From assembly GCF_947179165.1 (NCBI RefSeq), contig NC_077242.1, positions 51,345,097-51,409,096 on the forward strand: a stretch of 64,000 nucleotides of DNA, read 5' to 3'. The DNA comes from Solanum dulcamara. Lineage: Eukaryota; Streptophyta; Magnoliopsida; Solanales; Solanaceae. Made by a program: the position numbers and the translations under genes. The notes under the pieces were generated by a model that was not told where the DNA came from, ran no database searches, and saw only the letters and a list, made by a program, of their open reading frames with translations. Shown here piece by piece: positions 22,647-35,056 of this stretch (positions are counted from its first letter, which is position 1; the number at the start of each line of letters is the position of its first letter).

Positions 22647-22880
22647 TTGTTTATAAAAATGCCCTACCTTCCCTTCCCTCTCCTCACCCCCTTTGTCATC
22701 GCCGCCATCACCACCACCTTCTCCTCCACTACTATCACCACTTCCTCCACTACTATCACTTTCTCTTCTTCCTCCTCCTCGTCCTCCTCCTTCACTACCA
22801 CCTCCTTTTCCACTATCACCATCGATTCCTCTATAATAAACACCACCTCTTCATTCTCCATCATCACCAAATAACACCAC
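22647..22880. repeat. Imperfect ACC/TCC trinucleotide-rich block
   Basis: A C/T-rich stretch of degenerate (ACC), (TCC) and (ACT) triplets. The plus-strand frame gives only Thr/Ser and the minus frame only Glu/Val, so it is read as simple sequence rather than a gene. Confidence 0.75.
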
Positions 22881-22975
22881 TTCCACCGCCATAACTATCT
22901 TCTCCTTCACTGGTTCCTTCTCCACCTTATTTTATGTCATAAAATTAAATAATTGTCAAAGTTAAAATAATAACT

Positions 22976-23130
22976 ATGCTGAGGTTATTGCAACAAAATC
23001 TATATTTTTTTGAGTGTTGCAACAACTACATTAAAGTTGTTGTAGTAATTTCAACAATTACTACAACAACTCAAATAATTATTGAAGTTGGTGCAACAAT
23101 TCAAACAGTTGATGAAGTTGCTGCAATAAT
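22976..23130. repeat. CAAC/GTTG-rich block
   Basis: Words such as TTGCAACAAC, AAAGTTGTTGTAGTAAT, ACTACAACAACT and GAAGTTGCTGCAATAA alternate in both orientations at about 20-30 bp. Short hairpins could form. The origin is unknown. Confidence 0.5.
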
Positions 23131-23645
23131 TTTCTACAGAATTTCTTTCAATGACTTAAAAAATTTAAGTTTTTAAGATTCTCAAAATCAAAGAAAAATG
23201 ATATGTAAAAAAATAAAATTAAGTCTGGCCTATCAAAGTTTAAGATAGAAGTCATACTTGATCAGCCCGTCACCGTCATAAACCATTACAAGCATCAATA
23301 CAACTTGTCATATGTCTATTCAAAAAACAACCAGATAAATCAACTCATGAAACACGTATTCAAGATAGAGACAAGTCAAATAGAAATGATACCCATCCTG
23401 GCCTTGTAATCGCATAATCATTGCACCTTCTAGGAATAAATCACATTTCTCTCAAAATCATCAATTTAACTCTTATCTGTACATACATGCTAAAGGGTCT
23501 TACAATTGCCCATCTAGTCCTGACCTGCAGGGTATTCTCGGTGACTATGTACCATATCGACGTTGTACCCGATCTCACACAAATTGTTCGATTGTAGGCT
23601 CACATCAAACTCGATCAACTTATCATTCAAATAGTGGTGATTTAC
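23131..23645. other. Intergenic sequence without recognisable feature
   Basis: Mixed-composition sequence before the outer gypsy LTR; no gene recognised. Confidence 0.4.
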
Positions 23646-24080
23646 TGTAATTTTCCAAAAGTTGGAAAATCAAAATAGAAAAGAATGTTGTAGAAAAGTA
23701 CTGGTGCAAGATTTAACGAGGTCATGTACAGACCGTATAAGCTTATACGGTCTATAGAGGACTATCGTAGATGGGTCTCTGAAAAAGGGAAAATCTTAAG
23801 TAAAAGTCTGCGAACGGTTGTAGGGTCCTTATATGGTCCTACAGACCATAGACTAGGTCATAGAAGAACTTCAGAGCCTTGGATCAAAGGTCTCTCAGGA
23901 CAAACATACTCTACGGACCATGGTGGGTTCTACGGATCGTAGGAAGATCCGAAGACTACGCCACTACACTTAGGTAATTTTGGATCAAGAAAGTTATACG
24001 AGAGGTTATACGGTCCATGTAAGTTCTACGAGCCTTAAAAGAAAAGATTAGAGAGTTGAACAAGATGAGAGAGGGCCTAC
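23646..24080 (+). repeat. Host gypsy 5' LTR, part 1
   Basis: It begins TGTAATTTTCCAAAAGTTGG, alignable with the TGTAAGACCCC-type start of the related LTRs at 38152, 58075 and (reverse) 36721. It holds a cluster of palindromic motifs around ACGGTC/GACCGT and TACGGA. It ends in CCTAC, the target duplication of the first inserted solo LTR. Confidence 0.65.
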
Positions 24081-24539
24081 TATCATGAACCCATCTAGGC
24101 CCTAGATGTGACACGACGATTAGAATCTCAAAAGATTCCAACCAAGCCTCTTAGCATATCATACATCAGCATACATAAGGTAAATGAAGCAATAAAACTA
24201 AATCATAAGTGCAGAAATAAAGTCATAACATGATTATCTCAATGAAGAGGAAAATCAATGTCAAAGGAACACGACAACATAGTATTCATGAACATATAAC
24301 ATGCCTCTACTAGTATAGATGGGGGTATAAGACCATCTCCTAACTCACCCAAAATATAAAAGATAACGTCATAGAAAGAAATATAAACCCATGTGGTTAC
24401 GTCCTCGAATCATAAGGACTCACCAATCAATTGTCAAAGCTAAGTAATTCGATCTATCCATGAGCCAAAGGATGAGTTCGATGATCGTCGGAACCTACAT
24501 TATGATACAATATAGGAAAAATGTATGCATTAATATATG

Positions 24540-27477
24540 TGTTATACCTCGTACATTTGTACCTTGGAAGGTTCTTAAGCTTTTTAAGTTTCTTGAAAGG
24601 CTCTTAAGTTTCTTGAAAGGTTCTTATGCTTCTTAGAAGTTACCATGTGATTCAGATAATCTATAACGCTACCAAACAACTCTAAGAAAGAGAGAATGTG
24701 ATACCCCATAGTAGGGAAGATTGGAAATATGGTTATAAGAATCTGGAAGAAATTGGAGGCCAAGTAATGAGTCGTAGGACTCAACTTACATACGTAAGCT
24801 ACCAACTTGAAAATCTTACATTCTTAAGCTACTTGAGTTCATACCAAGCTTATGTAGCAAGAATTACATAGGTTTGTAAAGTAAGACGAGATTACAAACC
24901 CATGAGGAGAAAAAGAAAGTGACACGTGGCAGCAAGAGAGAGTGAAACATGGCAGCAGTTGGAAGAGCCATGTGGCAGTAACTTAATCAGGGGGTGGACC
25001 CCACCTGCCACGTAGATCCCATGAGTGGAGGCTTGATGTGTTGGCCCAATAAGGGCTTGACATGTGTCACCACTTAGGGGTTGACACATATCACCCCCTA
25101 AAGTAGCCTATATATATGTTTTATGAATTTTAGTTCATCTTTATCCTTTAGTCATTCTTATCCAACAAAAGTCTAGAAAAAAAAAGAGAAGAGAAACCTT
25201 GAGCTAGAGAGAGAGAGCGCCACAGATTTAAAGCCAAAAAGGTAAACTCTCTAATTTTGTTCCGTAAATTAATTATCTAGGGTATACCACTAGGGTATGA
25301 AGGTGTTATTAATGTAAATTTATAGTTTGGAGCAGCACCAAAAGGATAACAAATAGCCACAAAGTTTCAGCCGCGCTAGCAGAACTTTCGAGGTGAGTTT
25401 TGGCAAGGTTTGGCAAGGTTTGGTGAGTTTCAGGAAAGGTAAGGTTTTTCCTTTCAAATGGGAGTTTATGATGTTATTATGCAGTATATTATATGTATTA
25501 AATGATGCTGGAAGTGGAAAAATTGTATAAGGATGCTTGATGTTAGAAATAAGCTAGATTAAAGTTATTATAGTCAAATCGGAGTCGAGTAGTGTGTTGT
25601 GATTGTGGTGCTGGGGATGCAGCTGGGTTGATTGTGTGTTGCAGGGATGGAAAGTGTTATAAAATGAGTGTGGTTACTTCTGGTTGTAGCCACATTACCC
25701 TCCATTTCGTATTGTTAAAGGTCTTATGAAATAAAGGTTAAAAACTCTATTTTGGCATCATAGTTTGGAGCTAGTTGTTTGGAGTTGTATTGAGTAATAT
25801 TGAAGTGATTTGATTGTATATATAGCTGCTGGTTGTTGTTGGTAATATGTCTGCTAAGATTAGCAGTTGGATAGGGCAAGTTACAGGGGAAATGCAGCCC
25901 GATTTCCGGTAACTTCGAAACTAGTAATGAACTAGTCGAGGGAAATGGATACTTGGTTGTAGAGTTGGAAATTGGAAGGTGAAAGGTTATTAACCTTAGT
26001 ATTTATTTCATGTTAAATAGGTTCAAAAGACGATGAGGTGAACGTGGTGAAGGGTAATCCATAAGAGGTATGTGAAGCTACCTTCTTTCTCTTGGCATGT
26101 TTTTGGCATAAGTATGTAAAACTACCCTTCTTCTCTCCTGATATGTCTTTGACATAAGTTATGATGTTATGATTAAATATTTATGGTATCGAGTCCCTTG
26201 ATGGGACAAATATGATATATATTACTATATAAGGATCGAGCTGAACGTTCCTCGGCATATGTTACTATCTAAGGATCGGGTCGTACGTTCCTCGACACTT
26301 ATGTATATGACGACTACATGAGGGAAAGTAGAGAGTATGTAAAGCCATCCCTTCTTTATTTTGGCATGTCTTAGAATTAAGTAAGGATTTATATGAGCTT
26401 TGGGGGTAATTCCATTCATAAGTCTTGAGGGTAATTCATGATTCCTGTTCTTAGAGATTCTCCGATAGTTAATGTCCTTGGTTTTTATAAGTTATTTTGT
26501 ATCGTCTTGATTCATGCCTATGATTTCTAAGGCTCTTTTGATATGATTAATAGTGATAATTAAGGGATGATTGATATGACTATCATCCTGATTTTCAAAT
26601 GACAATTCATCTTTATTACTTTAGTAAGTCTTTGACAACGTTTTAAATTGCATATGGTTACTCACTACTCTACTCGTGTATACTATAACCCTTCTTTCAC
26701 CGAGTCTCGATCTGGGTATTTAATCATGCGCAGTTCACTGCATTATCCACCGAGTCCCTCATCAAAGGGACAGGTACGCTATATGAAGGCATGATAATGT
26801 AGTGACATGATCAACTCACCCAGTCCCTCACTAGAGGGCCGGGTATGTATGAATATATATATGTGATGATGATGTGATGTGATGTGATAACGTGGTGATG
26901 GAGCCAAGCCCTATGTTAGTCCTATAGTTTTCATGCATATTTTCATGATCCATAAGGTAAAGGTATAGTGTTCTCTTAAGTAACGAGTTTATCCCCCTGA
27001 CTCTCTCTATTTTAGATATGCTTCCAGTTATGCTTTGTATACTCAGTACATATGTCGTACTGACCCCCCTTTTTCGGGGGTTGCATTTTATGCCCGCAGG
27101 TACAGGTACACACTTTATGGATCCGCTACCGTAGGAGTCCCACTCAATAATTAAGAAGCGCTCTATTATGCCAGAGCCTAGATTTTGATACTAACCCTCG
27201 ATGTATATATTTATATGTTCACGGGTACGGCGGGGGTCCTGTCCCACCTTATGTTACTGTTCTTACTCTTAGAGGTTGGTGGACATGTATGTGGGTTGTA
27301 TATGTATGTGTGTACAGTTGTTCCTATTTGTTACGATGGCCTCGTCGGCTTATATGTTATTGTGCCTTTTGATACATTATAACTCACACAAGGGACAAGT
27401 TTACTTATTGTTAGCAGGGGTATGTACGAGTGTCTAGTTCGGGCACCCGTCATGACCTACGGGATTGGGTTGTGATA
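24540..27477 (+). repeat. 5' LTR of the chromovirus
   Basis: 2938 bp. The start has a cluster of 'cttaagtttcttgaaagg' repeats. A promoter-like TATATATATG lies near 25112, followed by 'agaaacc' and AG-rich sequence. Further on there are degenerate repeats built on GAGTCCCTCA and AGGGCC(G/A)GGTA (26700-26850). Compared with the 3' LTR it lacks about 50 bp near 26925 and keeps about 100 bp near 27170-27260 that the 3' LTR has lost. Confidence 0.95.
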
Positions 27478-27481
27478 AAAG

Positions 27482-27493
27482 TGGTATCAGAGC
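27482..27493 (+). promoter_or_regulatory. Primer binding site (tRNA-iMet type)
   Basis: TGGTATCAGAGC lies four bases after the 5' LTR and matches the complement of the initiator-Met tRNA 3' end, the usual primer of this class. Confidence 0.9.
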
Positions 27494-27681
27494 GGTCCTT
27501 CCTTGGAATGTCCACAGACTGTGTCTAGTAGAGTCTTATTTATCGGTGTATTGTGAACCACATCTATAAACAGGAGGCTACGGGACATTTAGGATGTTAT
27601 CTTTCGTTCTTGTCTTAGATCGTACGACAGATCTATGTTCTTAGGATGACCTTTCACTAACCTACCCTTATGCTTGCAGTA

Positions 27682-28908
27682 ATGCCTTCGAGGAAAGCAA
27701 CAACCGCCCAGAAGGGCAAGTCGGCAGCAGGGGAAACCAGTCAGGCCCTGAGAGTTACTAGGGCTCATGTCCAGCCTATGCTGAGGATTGTGCCTCAGTC
27801 GGCGAGTTCTACTATGCTGCCACTTCTAGAAGAGTTTAGGAAAGCAAATGCAGGTCCTGAAGCTGCAGTACTGGAGCCTCCAGCCCCATAGCAAGGGTAG
27901 AGGATAGAGCTATGAGAGACGTAGTGTAGTTGCTGGCCAAAATGCTGGTAGGACAGGCTCGAAGGCATGGCCTAGATGATGCAAAAAGACAAGACAGCTT
28001 GAGGGTCCGTGACTTCCTAGCCTGCAATCCCCCAAAATTCCATGGGTCAAGACCTACAAAAGATCCACAGGAATTCACCTGGCAGATGCAGCGCACACTG
28101 CGAATCATTAAGGCCTCGGAGACTGAGTCGGTTGAATTAGCTTCATATCGGCTGCGTGATGTGGCCGCTAACTTGTATGAGTCATGGGAATTATTGAGGG
28201 GCAAGGGTTCTCCTCCAGCTGAATAGGATGAGTTCGTAGAAGTCTTTTTTGGACATTTTATGCCTTCAGAAATGAAACGAGCTAGAGTTGATAAATTCTT
28301 ACAGTTGAAACAAAATGGTAGGAGCATTAGAGATTATATCCTTGAGTTTGACTCGTTGGCAAGACATGCACCCATTATTGTGGTTAATATGGCTGATAAG
28401 GTGTATCGTTATGTGATGGGGATAGATCTTACCTGATTGATAGCTGTATGGCCATGGCTTCTCAGCCAGGCATGGATATTGCTTGGGTACAGGCGTATGC
28501 ACAAGGAGTGGAGGATCGGCATAAATGGCGTCAACCCGAGAGAGATTTCGACAAAGGCCAGTATAAAAGAACTAAATCAACTAGTTATTATGGTGGATTT
28601 CGAGGTGGGAAGCCTCAACAACATGGTAGATATCCCTTCCAGCCAGCTCGGAGCGCACCCCTACAGTTTCCAGGTGGAAGATTTGAGAGCACCGGGTATT
28701 TGGGAGCCGGGAAAAGCTCCAGGGTTTTAGGTACACAGGTGAACTTGGGTTCTCGACAATCTAGACCACCGTTGCCCCAGTATCCCTATTGTGGTAGACC
28801 TCATTTTAGAGAATGTCATTGGAATACAGGTGCTTGTTTTTCTTGTGGCCGCCAAGGCCATGTTGCGAGGGAATGTCCACTCAAGGGTACTTCAGGTGGT
28901 GCAGCTTA
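27682..28908 (+). pseudogene. Chromovirus gag remnant
   Basis: An ATG at 27682 opens MPSRKATTAQKGKSA, a basic N-terminus typical of Tekay/Del gag. The capsid-like part follows at 27930-28437 (FLACNPPKFHGSRPTKDPQE, YRLRDVAANLYESW). The nucleocapsid part has two cysteine clusters at 28785-28890 (CGRPHFRECH and CFSCGRQGHVARECP). Stops at 27889, 28226 and 28434 and a frame change near 28445 break it. Confidence 0.9.
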
Positions 28909-29040
28909 GCCAACTGGGTCAGTTGCGGGTTCTTCTTCTTCAGTATCTATGTGCCCTATGAGGCTGGGTATGCATACACCAGCAGGCCATGGCAGAGGCC
29001 GTGGGGGAGCTTCCAGTTCTAGCGGTCCTTCCAACCGCAT

Positions 29041-29552
29041 ATATGCCTTAGCTAGCAGACAGGATCAAAAGTCGTCACCTAACGTGGTTACACGTATATT
29101 ATTAATCTTTTCCCGGGACATGTATGTATTGATAGATCCAAGCTCTACTTATCATATATATCCCCCTTTGTTGGTAGTAGAATTGGAATAAAGCCTGAGT
29201 TAATGGAGTCATTTGAGGTGGCCACACTGGTGGGAGACTCGGTTATAGTAAACCAAATATATAGAAATTATTTGGTAGATGTATGGACTGATTGGCTTCT
29301 TTTCATGACAACGTGGATTGTAGAAATAAAGTGGTTCGGTCCCAGTTCCCAGGTGAACCAATTGTCGAGTGGTTAGGGAATACAACATCGTCGAAGGGTA
29401 AATTCATTTCATACCACAAGGCAAGGAAGATGATTAGAAAGGGGTATATCTATCATCTAGTCCATTTGCATAACCTGGAAGTGGAGGTGCCAACTTTCCA
29501 ATCGATGCTCGTGGTTAATGAATATCCAGATGTGTTCCCAGATGAACTCTAG
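29041..29552 (+). pseudogene. Chromovirus protease remnant
   Basis: The active-site region reads VLIDPSSTYHIY (about 29125). Related elements have D-P-G-S-T, so the Gly next to the catalytic Asp is changed to Ser. A downstream part ends with [12 protein letters not shown] (about 29515-29550), the usual link to RT. Stops lie in between. Confidence 0.8.
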
Positions 29553-30420
29553 GTCTTTCTTTTGAACGGGAGATAGAGTTCACTATAGACGTGTTACCAG
29601 ATACTCAGCCCATCTCTATCCCTCCATATAAAATGGCACCCGCGGAGTTAAAGGAGCTAAAGGAGCAGTTGAAAGAATTGCTGGAAAAGGGCTTCATTAG
29701 GCCCAACACATCACCATGAGGAGCACCAGTACTGTTTATAAAAAGAAAAGATGGGTCGCTGCAAATATGCATCGACTAAAGGCAACTAAATAAGGTAAAA
29801 ATTAAGAACAGATATCCCCTCCCCAGGATTAATAATTTATTTGACCAATTACAGGGTGCTATGTTTTTTGAAGATAGACCTACGGTCGGGATATCATCAG
29901 GTGCAGGTAAGGGAAGCATATATACCGAAGACCGCATTCAGAACCCGATATAGACATTTTGAGTTTAGAGTAATGTCTTTTGGACTGACAAATGCTCCAA
30001 CGGTGTTTATGGATCTGATGAATCGAGTGTTCAAACCATTTCTAGATTTGTTCGTGATTGTATTTATTGATGATATTCTGGTTTATTCACGATCATAAAA
30101 GGATCACATGGATCATTTGTGGGTGGTACTGGGAGTACTCCAAGACCAAAAGTTGTATGCTAAGTTCTCTAAATGTGAATTCTGGCTGGCTTTAGTGGCA
30201 TTCTTGGGGCACGTTATTAGGGCCGATGGTATTCGCATAGACACGAAGAAGATTGAGGTCGTGAAGGCCTAGACAAGACCTACAACCCCTATGGAGGTAC
30301 GTAGTTTTTTGGGGATTGTAGGATACTACAGGAGGTTCATATAAAAGTTTGCTTCCATTTTGGTGCCTTTAACTAGGCTAACTCAAAAGGCAACTAAGTT
30401 CTAGTGGGTTGATGCTTGTG
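29553..30420 (+). pseudogene. Chromovirus reverse transcriptase remnant
   Basis: Segments in order: [58 protein letters not shown] (first catalytic Asp), [17 protein letters not shown], then [14 protein letters not shown] (catalytic F-I-D-D, about 30056) and FLGIVGYYRRFI. Stops at about 29719, 29776, 30096 and 30270 and a frame change near 29865 inactivate it. Confidence 0.92.
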
Positions 30421-31010
30421 AGTGAAGTTTCCAGTTGCTAAAATATAAATTGACTACCGCTCCTATTCTAACCCTTCTTGAAAGACTAAATGGCTATATT
30501 ATTTATTGTGATGCTTTTAGTGTTGGGCTGGGATATGTATTAATGCAATATGGTAGAGTTATAGCTTATGCCTCCCGGCAGCTCAGAAAGCACAAAAGGA
30601 ATTACCCAGCTCATGATTTGGAATTAGCAACGGTGATTCATGCTTTAAAAATATGAAGGCACTACCTGTATGGCGTATATATTGATATCTATACTGACCA
30701 CAAAAGCCTCTAGTACATTTTTAAACAGAAAGAGCTAAATCTACAGCAGAAAAAGTGGCTAGAATTACTGAAGGACTATGATGTTGACATTCTATACCAC
30801 CCAGGGAAAGCAAATGTGGTGGCAGACGCACTCAGCCATAAATCAATTGGTAGCTTAGCAGGTGTACAACCAGAACGAAGGGAGATAATCCATGAGATTT
30901 GCCAATTAGCTAGCCTTAGAGTCCGCTTAGCTGATTCGAATGATGGTGGGGTCTCTGTTCGAGGAGTTGCTGAATCCTCAGTACAAGAACCTTATTCTGA
31001 CATAGTATAG
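30421..31010 (+). pseudogene. Chromovirus RNase H remnant
   Basis: [32 protein letters not shown] and DIYTDHKSL carry the three acidic catalytic positions. [15 protein letters not shown] (about 30800) marks its end. A TGA at 30654 and a TAG at 30711 break it. Confidence 0.9.
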
Positions 31011-31087
31011 GGATGTAGCTCTCCAGAAGTAAAATACACCATTCGAGATCACACCTGGCAGGGTACCATGATATAGAGGCAGAGTAT

Positions 31088-31600
31088 ATGTGCCAGAAGT
31101 TGCAGGGCTACGACAGTAAGTACTGGGAGAGGCACACCATGCCCATTAGTCTTCCTACATCTATTATCTCCGATAGGAGAGCTCAGTTCACAACCAAATT
31201 TTGGAGATCATTCCAAGAAGGCTTGGGAATGCAGGTGAATCTTAGTACAGTATTTCATCCTCAGACTAACGGATAGGCCGAGCATACTATTCAAATGCTA
31301 GAAGATATGTTGCGCTCCTGTATTATTGATTTCAGAGGTAGCTGGGATGATTATTTACCACTTATTGAGTTTGCCTATAATAATAGCTAACTCCAGCATC
31401 CAGATGGCACCGTATGAGGCTTTATATGGCAGGAAGTACAGATCCCCTATTGGGCTGTTTGATGTTGGCAAAACTTGACTAATAGGCTTGGCATGGTCCA
31501 ACAAGCTATGGATAAGGTGAAGCTTATTTAGGAAAGATTATTAGCTTCTCGGAGTTGGCAAAAGTCATATGTAGACAATCGATGTTGAACTTTAGAATTT
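31088..31600 (+). pseudogene. Chromovirus integrase, N-terminal part deleted
   Basis: It begins with MCQKLQGYDSKYWERHTMPI and continues SDRRAQFTTKFWRSFQEGLG (second catalytic Asp) and [16 protein letters not shown] (the Glu region). The zinc-binding HHCC domain and the stretch with the first catalytic Asp, normally about 150-200 codons between RNase H and this point, are missing. Stops at about 31274 and 31388 follow. Confidence 0.85.
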
Positions 31601-31799
31601 TAAGTAAGTGACTAGGTGTTCTTGAAGGTGTCGCCCATGAAAGGAGTAATAAGGTTTGGACAGAAAGGGAAGCTGAGTCCTAGATATATTAGTCCTTAAC
31701 AGATCCTTCGCCGAATAGGTAAGGTTGCCAATGAACTAGACTTACCGGCGGATCTGGAAACAGATATCCAGTCTTCCATTTATCAATGCTTTGCAAGTG

Positions 31800-32045
31800 C
31801 ATTGGTGATCCATCCCGAGTATATCCCATAGAGATATCCAGGTCACAGAGGAGTTATCTTATGAAGAGCAACTTATCGCCATCCTGGATCGGCAGATTAG
31901 AATATTGAGGACTAAGGATGTAGCTTCTATCAAAGTGCAGTGGCAAAATGAGAATCGCGAAGAAATGACCTGGGAAGCTGAAGAGGAAATAAAACACAAG
32001 TATCCGTACCTATTCCCTACGTCCAAAGGTAATCCCAACTTCTGA
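31800..32045 (+). pseudogene. Chromodomain at the pol C-terminus
   Basis: Segments EELSYEEQLIAILDRQIRIL and KVQWQNENREEMTWEAEEEI match the chromodomain fold region of Tekay/Del elements (the aromatic W in VQW and the W in MTWE). It is followed by KYPYLFP and a stop. Chromodomains are thought to guide integration to heterochromatin. The end of this segment is also what survives in the non-autonomous element at 62675-62760. Confidence 0.85.
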
Positions 32046-32165
32046 ACTCTTATATTGGTTACGTGATTAAAGTATATGTGTTATTGCAATAGATATTTTT
32101 TTTCTTGTAATCTGTATAAGATCTTGAGGAAGGTTTTTGGTTCACATTCGAGGATGAATATTATA

Positions 32166-32178
32166 AAGGGGGGAAGTA
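32166..32178 (+). promoter_or_regulatory. Polypurine tract of the chromovirus
   Basis: AAAGGGGGGAAGT precedes the 3' LTR. Confidence 0.85.
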
Positions 32179-35056
32179 TGTTATACCCCATACATTTGTA
32201 CCTTGGAAGGTTCTTAAGCTTCTTAAGTTTCTTGAAAGGCTCTTAAGTTTCTTGAAAGGTTCTTAAGATTCTTAGAAGTTACCATGTGAGCCAGATAATC
32301 TATAACACTACCAAACAACTCTAAGAAAGGGAGAATGTGACACCCCATAGTAGGGAAGATTGGAAATATGGTTATAAGAATCCGAAAGAAGTTGGAGGCC
32401 AAGTAATGAGTCATAGGACTTAACTTACTTACGTAAGCTACCAACTTGAAAATTTTACATTCTTAAGCTACTTGAGTTCATACCAAGCTTACATAGCGAG
32501 GATTACATAGGTTCGTAAAGTAAGACGAGATTATGAACCCATGAAGAGGAAAAGAAAGTGACATGTGGTAGAAAGAGAGAGTGACACATGGCAGCAGCTG
32601 AATCAAGGTGGGAGGGTGGACCCCACCGGCCATGTGGTAGCCCATGAGTGAAGGCTTGATGTGTTGGCCCAATAAGGGCTTGACACGTGTCACCACTTAG
32701 GGGTTGAAACATGTCACCCCTAAAGTAGCCTCTATATATATGTTTTATGACTTTTAGTTCATATTTATCCTTTAGTCATTCTTATCCAAGAAAATTCTAG
32801 AAAAAAAAGAGAAGAGAAGAGAAACGTTGAGCTAGAGAGAGAGAGCCACTGATTTGGAGCAAAAAAGGTAAGCTCTCCAATTTCGTTCCATGAATGAATT
32901 ATCTAGGTTAAACCAAGAGGGTATGAAGGTGTTTTTAATGTAAATTTATGGTTTGTAGCATCACCAAAAGGATAACAAACAGCCACGAAGTTTCAGCCGT
33001 GCTAGGAGAACTTTCGAGGCGAGTTTTGGCAAGTTTTGGCGAGTTTCGGGCAAGGTAAGGTTTTCCCTTTCAAATTGGAGTTTATGATATTGTTATAAAG
33101 TATATTACATGTCTTAAATGAGGCTGTAAGTGGAAAAATTATATAAGGATGCTTGATGTTAAAAATAACTAAATTGAAGTTGTTATAGTCAAATCGGAGT
33201 CGAGTAGTGTGTTGTGATTGTGGTGCTGCGGCTGTAGCTAGGTTGATTGTGTTTTGAAGGTATGGAAAGTTTTATAAAAGGGGTTTGGTTACTTCTGGTT
33301 GTAGCCACATGACCCTCCATTTCGTATTGTGAAAGGTCTTACGAAATAAAGGTTAAAAACTCTATTTTGGCATCGTAGTTTGGAGCTAGTTGTTTGGAGT
33401 TGTATTGAGTAATGTTGAAGTGATTTGATTATATATATAGCTTCTAGTTTTTGTTGGTAATATGGATTCTAAGATTACCAGTTGGATAGGGCAAGTTACA
33501 GAGGAGATGCTGCCCGATTTCCGGTAACTTCGGAAATAGTAATGAACTAGTCGAGGGAAATGGATACTTGGTTGTAGAGTTGGAAATTGGAAAGTGAAAG
33601 GTTATTAAACTTAGTATTGATTTCATGTTAAATAGTTTCAAAATATGATGAGGTGAACGTGGTGAAGGGTAATCCATAAGAGGTATGTGAAGCTACCTTC
33701 TTTCTCTTGGCATGTTTTTGGCATAAGTATGTAAAGCTACCCTTCTTCTCTCCTGATATGTCTTTGACATAAGTTATGATGTTATGATTAAATATTTATG
33801 GTATCAAGTCCCTTGATGGGACAAATATGATATATATTACTATATAAGGATCGGGCTGAACGTTCCTCGGCATATGTTACTATCTAAGGATTGGGTCGTA
33901 CGTTCCTCGACACTTATGTATATGACGACTACATGAGGGAAAGTAGAGAGTATGTAAAGCCATCCCTTCTTTATTTTGGCATGTCTTAGAATTAAGTAAG
34001 GATTTATATGAGCTTTGGGGGTAATTCCATTCATAAGTCTCGAGGGTAATTCATGATTCCTGTTCTTAGAGATTCTCTGATAGTTAATGTCCTTGGCTTT
34101 TATAAGTTATTTTGTACCGTCTTGATTCATACCTATGATTTCTAAGGCTCTTTTGATATGATCAATAGTGATAATTGAGGGATGATTGATATGACTATCG
34201 TCCTGATTTTCAAATGACAATTCATCTTTATTACATCAGTAAGTCTTTGACAACGTTTTAAATTGCATATGGTTACTCACAACTCTACTCGTGTATACTA
34301 TAACCCTTCTTTTATAGAGTCCCGGGACGGGTATATAATCATGCATAGTTTACTGCATTATCCACTGAGTCCCTCATCAAAGGGCCAGGTACGCTATATG
34401 AAGGCATGATAATGTAGTGACATGATCAACTCACCCAGTCCCTCACTAGAGGGCCAGGTATGTATGAATTTATATATGTGATGATGATGTGATGTGATGT
34501 GATAACGTGGTGATAACGCCGAGCTCTATGTTAGTCCTACAGTTATGATTTACCGAGTCCCTGAAAGGTCCGGCTATATTGTATAATATGAGCATGCATA
34601 TTTTTATGATCCACAAGGTACAGGTACAGTGTTCTCTTAAGTAACGTGTTTATCTCCCTTACTCTCTCTATTTCTAATATGCTTCCAGTTATGCTTTGTA
34701 TACTTAGTACATATGTCGTACTGACCCCCCTTTCTCGAAGAGCTGCATTTCATGCCCATAGATACAGGTACACACTTTGGGGATCTGCCAGCATAGGAGT
34801 CCCACTCAGTAATTAAGAAGTGCTCCCTTATATTATTGTTCTTACTCTTAGAGGTCGGTGAACATGTATGTGGGTTGTATATGTATGTGTGTATAGTTGT
34901 TCCTATATGTTATGATAGCCTCATTGGCTTATATATTATCGTGCCTGTTGATACATTATAGCTCAAACAGGGGACAAGTTTACTTATAGTTAGCAGGGGT
35001 ATATGCGAGTGTCCAGTTTGGGCACCCGTCACGGCCTACGGGGTTAGGTCGTGACA
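32179..35056 (+). repeat. 3' LTR of the chromovirus
   Basis: 2878 bp, TGTTATACCCC to GGTCGTGACA. It contains about 50 bp near 34545-34600 that are missing from the 5' LTR. It lacks about 100 bp between 'aagaagtgctc' and 'tgttcttactct' (around 34825) that the 5' LTR keeps. Confidence 0.95.

Larger units (their letters stand above)
24540..35056 (+). mobile_element. Tekay/Del-like chromovirus (Ty3-gypsy), inactivated
   Basis: LTRs of 2938 bp (24540-27477) and 2878 bp (32179-35056) begin TGTTATACC and end GTGATA or GTGACA. The flanks ATATG and ATATA match at four of five bases. The order primer site, gag with zinc knuckles, protease, RT, RNase H, integrase piece, chromodomain, polypurine tract is that of a chromovirus. 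It is full of stops, and the N-terminal part of integrase is deleted. It lies inside the reverse solo LTR 24081-36721. Confidence 0.95.

Noticed and set aside
22647..22874. 75-codon Ser/Thr-rich ORF
   Set aside because: Simple triplet sequence; no start context or protein feature.
27836..28327. 163-codon minus-strand ORF
   Set aside because: Antisense shadow of the chromovirus gag.
29553..30420. Endogenous pararetrovirus reverse transcriptase
   Set aside because: LTRs, a tRNA-iMet primer site, an integrase piece and a chromodomain show that it belongs to a Ty3-gypsy retrotransposon.
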